From assembly GCF_003050935.1 (NCBI RefSeq), contig NZ_QAOX01000010.1:62001-126000 (forward strand): a stretch of 64,000 nucleotides of DNA, written 5' to 3'. Under the pieces are notes generated by a model that made no database searches, was not told the DNA's origin, and saw only the letters and a list, made by a program, of their open reading frames with translations. Source of the stretch: Luteibacter sp. OK325. GTDB lineage: Bacteria > Pseudomonadota > Gammaproteobacteria > Xanthomonadales > Rhodanobacteraceae. A program made the position numbers and the translations under genes. Positions 25,718-33,416 of this stretch are shown here, one piece after another. Position 1 is the stretch's first letter; each line of letters begins with the position of its first letter.

Positions 25718-26340
25718 GTTGCGAGGCGCTGCCGCGCATCGTCTTCGCGGACGACCACCGCATGGTCGCCGAAGGTATCGAACGCCTGCTCGACGATGAT
25801 TTCGAACTGGTCGCCCTCGCCCAGGATGGTCGCAGCCTCCTCGACATTGTCGAGCGCGAAAGCCCGGACCTCATCCTCTCGGACATCAACATGCCCGGCG
25901 GCAACGGACTCGAGGTGCTCAAGACCCTGCGGAGCCGCGGCGACAGCACCCCCTTCGTCTTCCTGACCATGCACGCCGAACCCGCCCTGGCCGCCTCGGC
26001 GATGCGCTCCGGCGCCAACGGCTACGTGCTCAAGGTCTCCGCCGGCGACGAACTGCTCAGTGCGCTGCGTCAGGTGCTTGCCGGCGGCACTTATGTCACT
26101 CCCTCGCTGGGTGCTCGCTATCTGCGCGGCCGCATGGCCGATCTGCACGAGCTCACCCCCAAGCAACGCGAAGTGCTGCGTCTGGTCGGATCAGGCCTTC
26201 GCTCCAAACAGATTGCCGCGCAACTGGGCCTCTCGGTGCGCACGGTGGAAGCGCACAAGTACACCATCATGCAGATACTGGACGTGCACAGCACGCTCGA
26301 GCTGGTGCGCCGTTCGGAGGACCTCGGGCTGCTGTTCTGA
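25687..26340 (+). CDS. NarL/LuxR-type response regulator, partner of the upstream kinase
   Basis: 217 residues from the ATG at 25687 (GGGAG upstream), inside the 3' end of the kinase gene. Receiver: acidic Asp22/Asp23, phosphoacceptor Asp66 in LILSDINMPGGNG, Lys in YVLKVSAG. The HTH is LTPKQREVLRLVGSGLRSKQ with SVRTVEAHK. It should be phosphorylated by the kinase it overlaps and bind DNA as a dimer. GTA-N4-TAC sites at 17438, 21672, 26357 and 26856 are candidate targets (inference). Confidence 0.94.
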   Translation: MSTHSAGNELSCEALPRIVFADDHRMVAEGIERLLDDDFELVALAQDGRSLLDIVERESPDLILSDINMPGGNGLEVLKTLRSRGDSTPFVFLTMHAEPALAASAMRSGANGYVLKVSAGDELLSALRQVLAGGTYVTPSLGARYLRGRMADLHELTPKQREVLRLVGSGLRSKQIAAQLGLSVRTVEAHKYTIMQILDVHSTLELVRRSEDLGLLF

Positions 26341-26356
26341 CCCGGGAAACACGGAA

Positions 26357-26366
26357 GTAGATATAC
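26357..26366. promoter_or_regulatory. GTA-N4-TAC dyad upstream of the lone receiver gene
   Basis: GTAGATATAC; read on the minus strand as CTGCGTATATCTAC it matches 11 of 14 positions of the 17438 site. It lies in the 87-bp gap between the regulator gene and the receiver-only gene, about 62 bp before the latter's ATG. Confidence 0.4.
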
Positions 26367-26427
26367 GCAGCGGTAGTCACGTGGCTTTACGCTGGCCCGT
26401 ACCTGCTGCCAGGCGGAGAGTGAGCCC

Positions 26428-26859
26428 ATGGATGACATACGCCCCACCCCTTTCAGAGCCAGTGTCGTCCTCGCGGACGACCATCCGCAGACTGCGCTGG
26501 AAATCGAGCGCCTGCTGCGCGAGGACTTCAACGTGATCGGAGTCGTCGGCAACGGCGCCGCACTGGTTTCGCTTGTCGAGATCATGCAGCCCGACGCCGT
26601 GGTCACCGACATCGCCATGCCCGGGATGGATGGCCTTGAGGCCGCACGCCGCCTCGCTGTGAGCTGCCCCGGCCTGCCCGTGGTTTTCGTGAGCTGCCAC
26701 GACGATGCCGGCATTGCACGCAGGGCGCTTTCGCTTGGCTCCGCCTACGTGGTCAAGGCATCGGCCGGTGAGGACCTGCTCGATGCGGTCCACGCGGCCC
26801 TGCGTGGCGACGCCTATGTGTCGTGCTCGGTACGCACCGGATACCTCGACACTCCGTAA
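26428..26859 (+). CDS. Stand-alone response-regulator receiver domain
   Basis: 143 residues covering only a receiver: acidic Asp17/Asp18 in VLADDHP, phosphoacceptor Asp61 in VVTDIAMPGMDG, Thr/Ser switch in VFVSCHDD and Lys in YVVKASAG. The frame ends about 10 residues after the last helix, with no HTH or output domain. It closely resembles the receivers of the two NarL-type regulators nearby, so it may be a truncated duplicate that now acts as a phosphate sink or competitor (inference). Confidence 0.88.
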   Translation: MDDIRPTPFRASVVLADDHPQTALEIERLLREDFNVIGVVGNGAALVSLVEIMQPDAVVTDIAMPGMDGLEAARRLAVSCPGLPVVFVSCHDDAGIARRALSLGSAYVVKASAGEDLLDAVHAALRGDAYVSCSVRTGYLDTP

Positions 26860-26865
26860 ATCTAC
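26856..26865. promoter_or_regulatory. GTA-N4-TAC dyad overlapping the receiver stop, upstream of the FGE gene
   Basis: GTAAATCTAC within CTCCGTAAATCTAC matches 12 of 14 positions of the 17438 site. It overlaps the TAA of the receiver gene and lies 187 bp before the formylglycine-generating enzyme start. The rest of the 192-bp gap (26860-27051) holds no other recognisable feature. Confidence 0.45.
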
Positions 26866-27051
26866 TTGAGCGGGAACCGTAGTTCCTCGGTCGCAGCATG
26901 GCCGTAGACGCGCGAGCATGGATCCCGACATCGTTTTCCCGTTCACCACGTCCGGCGGAACACGGAACATGGCCACCACCACCCCCGGCGGCCTGCCGCT
27001 GGCGTGGCGAATGGGTCTCTCGTCGGCCGTGGCAACCTCCAGGGAGTGATC

Positions 27052-28032
27052 ATGGCCCTCGCCAATCCTGTGCACCGTTACCCGTCCACACTGCGGGCAA
27101 TCGACATGTCCCGCCTGGAAGGCGGCATGTTCCGCATGGGTTCGGAACGTTTTTATCCGGAAGAGCAACCCGTGCACCGCGTCCGCGTCGATCCTTTTCT
27201 GATCGATCGCACGCCGGTGACCAACGCGCAGTTTGCACGCTTCGTGGAAGCCACCGGCTACCTGACCTTCGCCGAGATTCCGCCGCGCGCCGAGGACTAT
27301 CCCGGCGCCCTGCCCGAGATGCTGCACCCGGGCTCGCTGGTCTTCGTGCAACCGTCCGGCCCGGTGCCGATGCAGATCGATCACTGGTGGCGCTTCGTAC
27401 TGGGTGCCGACTGGCGCCATCCCACCGGTCCGGGGAGCGACATCCATGGCCTGCAGGATCATCCGGTGGTGCATGTCACCGCCTCCGATGCCGAAGCGTA
27501 CGCGGCGTGGGCGGGAAAACGCCTGCCCACCGAAGCCGAGTGGGAATTCGCCGCTCGCGGCGGCCTCGATCATGCGGAGTACGCCTGGGGCGATGTCCTC
27601 GAACCGGCCGGCGGCTACATCGCCAATTACTGGCAAGGGCACTTTCCACACGAGAACACCGCGGAGGACGGTTTCGAGCGTACGTCGCCGGTGGGATCGT
27701 ACCCGCCGAACGGCTATGGCCTCGTCGACATGATCGGCAACACCTGGGAATGGACGTCCGACTGGTATCGGCCCGGGCACACCGTTGAGGTACAAAAGGC
27801 TTGCTGCGTACCGGCGAATCCCCGGGGCGGCTGCATGGAACAGAGCCACGATCCACGCGCCGCGGGACCGGCCATACCGCGCCGGGTGTTGAAGGGCGGC
27901 TCCCACCTGTGTGCGGTGAACTACTGCCAGCGCTACCGACCGGCGGCGCGCTATCCGCATCCGATCGACACTTCCACCAGCCACATCGGCTTTCGCTGTG
28001 TTGCCGACATCACCCCGGAGGCTTCACCGTGA
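27052..28032 (+). CDS. Formylglycine-generating enzyme (sulfatase maturation)
   Basis: 326 residues from the ATG at 27052, preceded by AGGGAG; an upstream in-frame start lacks a ribosome site. This is the SUMF1 fold with the true FGE signature: GGSHLCAVNYCQRYRPAAR carries the two copper-binding Cys residues (about 287 and 292), and HIGFRCV closes the domain. Earlier blocks are GGMFRMGSERFYPEEQPVHRV and KRLPTEAEWEFAARGG. FGE oxidises the Cys of a C-x-(P/A)-x-R motif to formylglycine, so the arylsulfatase at 14698 is a natural client. No signal peptide, consistent with a cytoplasmic client. The MarC gene overlaps its stop by 4 nt. Confidence 0.93.
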   Translation: MALANPVHRYPSTLRAIDMSRLEGGMFRMGSERFYPEEQPVHRVRVDPFLIDRTPVTNAQFARFVEATGYLTFAEIPPRAEDYPGALPEMLHPGSLVFVQPSGPVPMQIDHWWRFVLGADWRHPTGPGSDIHGLQDHPVVHVTASDAEAYAAWAGKRLPTEAEWEFAARGGLDHAEYAWGDVLEPAGGYIANYWQGHFPHENTAEDGFERTSPVGSYPPNGYGLVDMIGNTWEWTSDWYRPGHTVEVQKACCVPANPRGGCMEQSHDPRAAGPAIPRRVLKGGSHLCAVNYCQRYRPAARYPHPIDTSTSHIGFRCVADITPEASP

Positions 28033-28748
28033 ACGCCACGATCACCCTCCTGCAGGCCAGTATCGATGCAGGACGCAACCTGATCACGCCCATACTCAGC
28101 CTTTCGCAAGTGTTCACCCTGCTCTTCGTGGTAATGGGGCCACCGCTGAAAACGCCGCTCGCTTACTACGTGCGCATGCAGGCCTTCGATGCGGCGACGC
28201 GACGCAGCCTGGCGATCAAGACGGCCATCCTTGCCACCGTGGCAGCGCTGATCGGCGGTTTCCTCGGCCTCGCGTTACAGAACAGCTGGCAGATATCCCT
28301 GCCCGCGATGCTACTCGCGGGCGGTCTTATCTTCCTTCTCGTCTCGCTGCGCACGGTGCTCGAGCAGTACACCTCCGCCCCCGCGGCGCATCCAGTGCCC
28401 GATGGCACGGTACCACCGCGCCCGCAGGCGCCCAGCGCTTTTGAACTGGCCGTGCCGATGATCGTGACGCCTTACGGCCTGGCCGGCCTGATTATCCTGC
28501 TCGCCTCCAGCCACAGTACCGAACGCACGCTGGGCATCGTCGGCATGCTTCTGCTGGTGATGCTCCTGCACCTGCTGGCCATGCTCTTCTCGGGCCCGAT
28601 CGTGCGAGGCATCGGACCGTTGCCATTCAAGCTGTTCGGCACGGTGATCGGCTCGCTCACCGTCGGCTTGTCCGTGCAGATGATGATTCTCGGTTATCAG
28701 CTGCTGGCGACCATGCCTGTGCTCAGTGGCCCGATATCGTCACCGTGA
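28029..28748 (+). CDS. MarC-family membrane protein
   Basis: 239 residues from a GTG overlapping the FGE stop (GTGA). Six hydrophobic helices are visible, arranged as in MarC proteins, with LLFVVMGPPLKTPLAYYV in the first half and PLPFKLFGTVIGSLTVGLSVQMM near the end. Function is unknown despite the old multiple-antibiotic-resistance name. Its coupling to FGE is the interesting point. The last 26 bp overlap the 3' end of the convergent yjbQ gene. Confidence 0.85.
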   Translation: MNATITLLQASIDAGRNLITPILSLSQVFTLLFVVMGPPLKTPLAYYVRMQAFDAATRRSLAIKTAILATVAALIGGFLGLALQNSWQISLPAMLLAGGLIFLLVSLRTVLEQYTSAPAAHPVPDGTVPPRPQAPSAFELAVPMIVTPYGLAGLIILLASSHSTERTLGIVGMLLLVMLLHLLAMLFSGPIVRGIGPLPFKLFGTVIGSLTVGLSVQMMILGYQLLATMPVLSGPISSP

Positions 28749-29163
28749 TCTTGCGCTGGTGCGCTTCATGACGGTGCTCGTAGAGGAACACACCCTGCCA
28801 GGTCCCCAGCAAGGGACGCCCACTGTGAACCGGCACCGAGAGCGACACGCCGGTGAGCACCGCCCGCACATGGGCAGGCATGTCGTCGGGGCCTTCATCC
28901 TGATGACGGAACAGCGGATCGCCGTCCGGCACCAGGCGTGCGAAGAATCGCTCGAGGTCGGCGACCACCGTCGGGTCGGCGTTCTCGCCAATGAGCAGCG
29001 AGGCGCTGGTGTGCTGGACGAACACGTGCGCGATGCCGGTCGTCACGCCACTGGCCGAGACGGCGTCGGCGATGCGGTCGGTGACCTCGGTGAGCGAACG
29101 CCCGCGCGTGTGGACGGTGAATGTGGTCTGCGCGATGTGCTGTACAGGCTGGGCGCGGCTCAT
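28723..29163 (-). CDS. YjbQ/UPF0047 family protein
   Basis: 146 residues from the ATG at 29163. Blocks typical of UPF0047 are seen: GIAHVFVQHTSASLLIGENAD, DPLFRHQDEGPDDMPAHV, SLSVPVHSGRPLLGTWQGV and EHRHEAHQRKI. Members have been linked to weak thiamine-phosphate synthase activity; the physiological role is unsettled. It starts 13 bp after the pdxH stop on the same strand, and its 3' end overlaps that of the MarC gene. Confidence 0.9.
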   Translation of the reverse strand: MSRAQPVQHIAQTTFTVHTRGRSLTEVTDRIADAVSASGVTTGIAHVFVQHTSASLLIGENADPTVVADLERFFARLVPDGDPLFRHQDEGPDDMPAHVRAVLTGVSLSVPVHSGRPLLGTWQGVFLYEHRHEAHQRKITVTISGH

Positions 29164-29176
29164 CGCGGGCTCCGGA

Positions 29177-29764
29177 TCAGGGATAAAGCAGGCGGCTGGT
29201 CCAGCTTGTACCGTGTTCGGCGTGCACGATGCGTTCGTGCAGGCGAAACTCGGCGCCGTACCAGAACTCGACGCGGTCCGGCTTGAGGATATATCCGCCC
29301 CAATGGGGAGGGCGCGGCACGTCGCGGCCTTCGAACTCCTTCTCGAAATGCGCCACGCGGTCTTCAAAGGTCTGCCTGTCCGGCAGTTCCTGGCTTTGTT
29401 TCGACGCCCAGGCGCCGATCTGGCTGCCGCGTTGGCGACGGACGAAGTAGCCGTCCGATTCGGCGGCGCTGGCCTTGCTCACGCGCCCTTCGAAACGTAC
29501 CTGGATGCCCTCGCGAATCTGCTTCCAGTGGAAGCACGCCGCGACCTGGTCGTGCGCGGCCATCTCGCCGGCCTTCGCGCTCTCGTAGTTGGTGAAGAAA
29601 CCCAGCCCGTTCTCGTCGATGCGCTTGAGCAGCACGATGCGTGAATGCACGCGGCCGTTAGCGTCGACCGTGGCGAGGTTCATGGCGGTGGGTTCGCGAT
29701 CGCCACTGGCTTTCGCTTCGTCCAGCAGGCCACGGAAGGTGTCGAGGATCTCGGGAGTCAGCAT
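29177..29764 (-). CDS. pdxH: Pyridoxamine 5'-phosphate oxidase
   Basis: 195 residues. PdxH oxidises pyridoxamine or pyridoxine phosphate to pyridoxal phosphate using FMN. Visible blocks are AMNLATVDANGRVHSRIVLLK, GLGFFTNYESAKAGEM, ACFHWKQIREGIQVRFEGRV, GSQIGAWASKQSQEL and the terminal RIVHAEHGTSWTSRLLYP (normally ending RLAP-like; here RLLYP). The divergent kinase gene starts only 21 bp away, so the two promoters must lie inside each other's coding regions. Confidence 0.95.
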   Translation of the reverse strand: MLTPEILDTFRGLLDEAKASGDREPTAMNLATVDANGRVHSRIVLLKRIDENGLGFFTNYESAKAGEMAAHDQVAACFHWKQIREGIQVRFEGRVSKASAAESDGYFVRRQRGSQIGAWASKQSQELPDRQTFEDRVAHFEKEFEGRDVPRPPHWGGYILKPDRVEFWYGAEFRLHERIVHAEHGTSWTSRLLYP

Positions 29765-29785
29765 GGGTGGGCTATGCTTGCCGGT

Positions 29786-30643
29786 ATGGAATCAGCCGAT
29801 GCTAGCACGCTCGCCGAGCGGGTCCTGGGGCGTTTCGCCGCGTCGGTCGCGCACGCCTCGCTGCCCTTCATCCTGGGTGTTTCCGGCCTGCAGGGCAGCG
29901 GCAAGAGCACGCTGGCAGCCGCCCTGATCGAGGCTGCAAGGGAACGGGGATGGTCCGCGGTGACCCTGTCGCTGGACGACGTGTACCTGACCCGCGCCGA
30001 GCGCGAGGCCCTGGGCAAGCAGGTCCATCCACTCCTGCGGACACGTGGCGTCCCCGGAACCCATGATCTCACCCTGCTCGCGTCCACACTCGATGCCCTC
30101 GAAAAGGCGGCGCCCGAGCGGCCCGTGTCGATCCCGCGCTTCGACAAGGGACAGGACGACCGCTATGCATCGACGCTGTGGCCCGAGGTGCCGCAGCCAC
30201 CGATGCTGGTCATCCTCGAAGGCTGGTGTCTGGGCCTCGAACCGCAGACCGACACCGATCTGGTCGAGCCGATCAACACACTGGAACGCGAGGAGGACGC
30301 CGACGGCGCCTGGCGTCGGTGGGTGAATGCGAAACTCGCCGACTACCTTCCCGTGTGGCGCCGCCTGGATGCTCTCGTGCTGCTCGAGGCCCCGTCATGG
30401 GATGTCGTGGCACGTTGGCGCGACGAAGCCGAGTGGTCGCTTCGCGCCCGCGGCGAGCCCCGTGCGATGGACGAAGAAGAGATGGCGCGCTTTCTCCAGC
30501 ATTACGAACGCCTGAGCCGTCATGCGCTCGCGACGTTGCCAGCGAAGGCAGACCTGGTGGTAACGCTCGATTCTTGTGGGAGCCGCTTCAGCGGCGATGG
30601 GTGCTTGCTGAAACCTGGCCCGCTACCGCGGGATCGCCGATGA
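29786..30643 (+). CDS. P-loop kinase, glycerate-kinase-like, with REP-encoded C-terminus
   Basis: 285 residues; start at ATG 29786 (ATG 29774 is an in-frame alternative). Walker A is GLQGSGKSTLA, and YLTRAEREALG, PRFDKGQDDR and VILEGWCLGL are shared with the PanK/uridine-kinase-like fold of D-glycerate 3-kinase relatives. Substrate is not certain. The last about 22 residues (from CGSRFSGDG) are translated from a complete three-hairpin REP unit that begins at 30574 and provides the stop codon. The natural C-terminus after DLVVTLD has therefore been replaced or extended. Confidence 0.85.
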   Translation: MESADASTLAERVLGRFAASVAHASLPFILGVSGLQGSGKSTLAAALIEAARERGWSAVTLSLDDVYLTRAEREALGKQVHPLLRTRGVPGTHDLTLLASTLDALEKAAPERPVSIPRFDKGQDDRYASTLWPEVPQPPMLVILEGWCLGLEPQTDTDLVEPINTLEREEDADGAWRRWVNAKLADYLPVWRRLDALVLLEAPSWDVVARWRDEAEWSLRARGEPRAMDEEEMARFLQHYERLSRHALATLPAKADLVVTLDSCGSRFSGDGCLLKPGPLPRDRR

Positions 30644-30656
30644 ATCGGCTCCTACA
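30574..30656 (+). repeat. Complete three-hairpin REP unit (copy 2), overlapping a gene end
   Basis: Forward type-A REP (30574-30598), spacer with CCCGCTACCGCGGG stem, reverse type-B REP (30632-30656): the same order as at 9642. Its first 70 bases are coding for the kinase C-terminus, which stops at 30643 inside the unit. Confidence 0.9.
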
Positions 30657-30662
30657 GAAAGA

Positions 30663-31505
30663 TTACAGAAGCGCGGCGTAGCCCATGCGTGCGTCGGGCC
30701 AGCGGCATTGGAATCCCGTCGCACGCAGGCGCGCATTCGACATGCGCTTGTTGCCAATACCCGCAGCGGCCGGCCCGTCCGCCGGCGGGGCTGCGCCGAG
30801 CAGGCCGGCAAGGTAGTCGTAGAGTTCATCCACAGGCAGCGGCGTGTCGTCGACACCGACGTAAAGCGATTCGGGTGCATCCAGCGACAGCAAGTGCGCG
30901 ATTGCGGCAGCCGCGTCGTCGACGTGCATGCGATTGGCGAAAACACCGCGGCCACGCGGTACGGAAACCTTGCCGTCGCGAAGCCGCTCGAGCAGTTGCG
31001 TTCTTCCCGGACCATAGAGACCGGCCAGGCGCAGCGACATGCCGCCAACATCACGCGACGCCAGCCAGTCTTCCGCTTCGACAAGAACACGCCCGTTAAA
31101 GCCGGGCGGATCCGGGGGCGTGGTTTCGTCGACCCAATCGCCGGCGTGCTCGCCATAAACAGCCGTCGAGGAGACAAACAGCGTGCGCCGCGGCGGCGCC
31201 GGAAGGGCCTCGACCAGATGGCGAAGCCCGTCGAGGAACACGGCGCGATACGCCGCCTCGTCGCGCGCATCCGGCGTCGGGGCGAAAACCACCGCGTCGA
31301 CCTTCGGCAGGCCACGCAAGGTGTCCGGCCGGGTCAGGTCGCCGCGCAGCCAACGCGTGGCCGGATCCGGCGCCATCTCACCACGGCGAAGTGCAAACAC
31401 CTGTTTTCCCTGCGCCACCAGGCGACGCGCCACGCGGCTACCGACATCGCCCGCGCCGGCAATCAGCACGGTCTCGTTCTTCTGTGGATGGCTTATTGCT
31501 AGCAT
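30663..31505 (-). CDS. NAD(P)-dependent epimerase/dehydratase-like protein (extended SDR)
   Basis: 280 residues from the ATG at 31505. The Rossmann motif is IAGAGDVGSRVARRL (GxGxxG) near the N-terminus; STAVYGEHAGDWVDE and MHVDDAAAAIAHLL are typical of the YeeZ-like epimerase family. The catalytic Tyr is in STAVYGE. Substrate unknown. Its ATG shares the same CATG with a possible aroK start on the opposite strand, so the two genes are divergent with no room for separate promoters between them. Confidence 0.87.
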   Translation of the reverse strand: MLAISHPQKNETVLIAGAGDVGSRVARRLVAQGKQVFALRRGEMAPDPATRWLRGDLTRPDTLRGLPKVDAVVFAPTPDARDEAAYRAVFLDGLRHLVEALPAPPRRTLFVSSTAVYGEHAGDWVDETTPPDPPGFNGRVLVEAEDWLASRDVGGMSLRLAGLYGPGRTQLLERLRDGKVSVPRGRGVFANRMHVDDAAAAIAHLLSLDAPESLYVGVDDTPLPVDELYDYLAGLLGAAPPADGPAAAGIGNKRMSNARLRATGFQCRWPDARMGYAALL

Positions 31506-31512
31506 GGGTGCA

Positions 31513-32043
31513 ATGAATCCTTCGCCCAACCTGTTCCTGGTCGGCCCTACAGGGGCCGGCAAGACCACGATCGGACAGCGCCTCGCAGCGCACTATGGCC
31601 TGACGTTCGTCGACCTCGATGTTGAGATCGAGGCACGCTGCGGCATGACGATCGCCGCGCTCTTCGAAAGCGAAGGCGAAGCGGGTTTCCGGGCACGTGA
31701 GTATGCGCACCTGGACGAGTTTAGTCTGCGTCACGGTATCGTGCTCGCCACCGGCGCCGGCGCCGTGCTGGCCCCCGACAATCGCGAGCGCCTGATGAGC
31801 CGGGGCACCGTGCTCATGCTCGGCGTCGACGTGGACGAACAGCTCGATCGCCTCCAGCACGATCGCGTCCGCCCGATGATCGCCGGCAACGATCGCCGGG
31901 GACGGCTGGAAAGCCTCGCCCACGATCGCAACCACCTCTACGAGGAAATCGCCGACCTGATCTTCCGCGGTCGCCACGAAGGCGTCGACGACGCCGCGCC
32001 CCGCGCGATCGCCCTCCTCGACCGCCACTGGAAACGCAGCTGA
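31513..32043 (+). CDS. aroK: Shikimate kinase
   Basis: 176 residues from ATG 31513 (ATG 31504 would add MGA). It phosphorylates shikimate at the 3-OH with ATP in chorismate synthesis. Walker A GPTGAGKTTIG, the shikimate-binding DLD, the Arg of GEAGFRARE, the GAGAV loop (family GGG) and the lid RVRPMI are present. aroB follows with a 1-nt overlap (TGATG), the classic aroKB pair. Confidence 0.95.
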   Translation: MNPSPNLFLVGPTGAGKTTIGQRLAAHYGLTFVDLDVEIEARCGMTIAALFESEGEAGFRAREYAHLDEFSLRHGIVLATGAGAVLAPDNRERLMSRGTVLMLGVDVDEQLDRLQHDRVRPMIAGNDRRGRLESLAHDRNHLYEEIADLIFRGRHEGVDDAAPRAIALLDRHWKRS

Positions 32044-33110
32044 TGGAAACCGTCGATGTCGCCCTCGCCGGGCGCGAATACAGCGTCTGGATCGGCCCCG
32101 CCCTCATCGCGGACAGTGCGCGCTGGCGCGCGAGGATCCGCGGCAGGCACGTGCTGGTAGTCAGCAACACCACGGTCGCACCGCTCTACCTCGCCGCGCT
32201 GGCGAAGGGCCTCGAAGGCCTGACGTGGTCGTCCTACCTCATCGACGATGGCGAAACCCACAAGACCTTCGCCAACGTGGGTCGTGTCCTCGAAGCGCTC
32301 GGTGAACTCGGCGCCACGCGCGACGCCTGCGTCATCGCCCTGGGTGGCGGCGTCGTCGGTGACCTCGCCGGCTTCGCCGCCGCCTGCTGGATGCGTGGCA
32401 TCGACTTCATCCAGGTGCCCACCACGCTGCTGGCCATGGTGGATTCGTCCGTCGGGGGCAAGACCGGCGTGAATCTGCCCGCCGGCAAGAACCTCGCCGG
32501 CGCCTTTCACCAGCCACGCGCCGTCGTCGCCGATGTGGACGTTCTCGCGACGCTACCCCAGCGCGAGTACCGCGCGGGGCTGGCCGAAATCGTCAAGGGC
32601 GCCGCGATCGGCGATCGGGACTTCTTCGCCTGGCTGGAAACCCACGCCGACGCGCTGGCGCGACGGGATCCCGACATCCTGATCGAAGCGATCGCGCGTA
32701 AGTGCCGCTACAAGGCGGGCGTGATCGCGCGCGACGAAACCGAACAAGGCGAGCGCGCGCTGCTCAACCTGGGCCACACCTTCGGCCACGCACTGGAGAC
32801 CGCAGGCAACTACAGCGAGATCCTGCACGGCGAGGGCGTCGCCATCGGCATGGTGCTGGCAGCCCGGCTGTCGGAAAAGCTGGGCATGGCCCCGGCGGCC
32901 GACACCCAGCGCCTCACGCAGTTGCTCGATCGCCTCGGCCTGCCCACCACCGCATCGCGCGAGCACGCTGCCAGCCGTCTGCTCGACCTGATGCGCCTGG
33001 ACAAGAAGAACACCGCAGGTACGTTGCGCCTGATTCTCTGGCGCGGCATCGGCCGTGCGGAGATCGTCTCCGGAGTGCAGGACGCGGACGTCCTCGCCGT
33101 GCTCGATTGA
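32043..33110 (+). CDS. aroB: 3-dehydroquinate synthase
   Basis: 355 residues. It makes 3-dehydroquinate from DAHP using NAD and a metal. Signature blocks: DDGETHKT, LGGGVVGDLAGFAAACWMRG, DSSVGGKTGVNLPAGKN and the metal-binding LLNLGHTFGHALE with ILHGEGVAIGM. Its ATG overlaps the aroK stop by 1 nt, so the two are translationally coupled. Confidence 0.97.
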   Translation: METVDVALAGREYSVWIGPALIADSARWRARIRGRHVLVVSNTTVAPLYLAALAKGLEGLTWSSYLIDDGETHKTFANVGRVLEALGELGATRDACVIALGGGVVGDLAGFAAACWMRGIDFIQVPTTLLAMVDSSVGGKTGVNLPAGKNLAGAFHQPRAVVADVDVLATLPQREYRAGLAEIVKGAAIGDRDFFAWLETHADALARRDPDILIEAIARKCRYKAGVIARDETEQGERALLNLGHTFGHALETAGNYSEILHGEGVAIGMVLAARLSEKLGMAPAADTQRLTQLLDRLGLPTTASREHAASRLLDLMRLDKKNTAGTLRLILWRGIGRAEIVSGVQDADVLAVLD

Positions 33111-33152
33111 ACCACCTACAATGATCGGCCCTGCGCCAGCCCGGATCGTTTG

Positions 33153-33416
33153 ATGCGGATCTACATGCAAACCATGCCCGAAGCGGCGACGGAAGCGCCC
33201 CGCTTCGTCCAGATCACGCTCGAGCAGGATCTCCTCGGCGGCTGGACCCTGTACCGCGAGAGCGGCGTCCAGGGCGGCAAGACCACGCTGAAGCGCGAGG
33301 TGTACCTGGAGCGCGATGCCGCGCAGGCCGCCTTCGAGAAAGCGCGCGACGCGCAGATAAAAAAAGGATTCAAAGTGATGTTCAGCCAGGGTCAGGAGTC
33401 GGCACATGGCCGCTGA
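33153..33416 (+). CDS. Small WGR-domain protein
   Basis: 87 residues from the ATG at 33153 (an immediately preceding TTG is possible). The whole protein is a WGR-type domain, with [22 protein letters not shown], then [21 protein letters not shown] domains are presumed nucleic-acid or protein-interaction modules, also found in PARPs; the classical WGR triad is not exact here ([10 protein letters not shown]). It lies between aroB and hemE, overlapping the latter by 11 nt. Confidence 0.75.
   Translation: MRIYMQTMPEAATEAPRFVQITLEQDLLGGWTLYRESGVQGGKTTLKREVYLERDAAQAAFEKARDAQIKKGFKVMFSQGQESAHGR

Noticed and set aside
26898-27788. 296-residue plus-strand frame overlapping the FGE gene
   Set aside because: Arg/Pro-rich off-frame reading; the FGE frame holds all conserved Cys and motifs.
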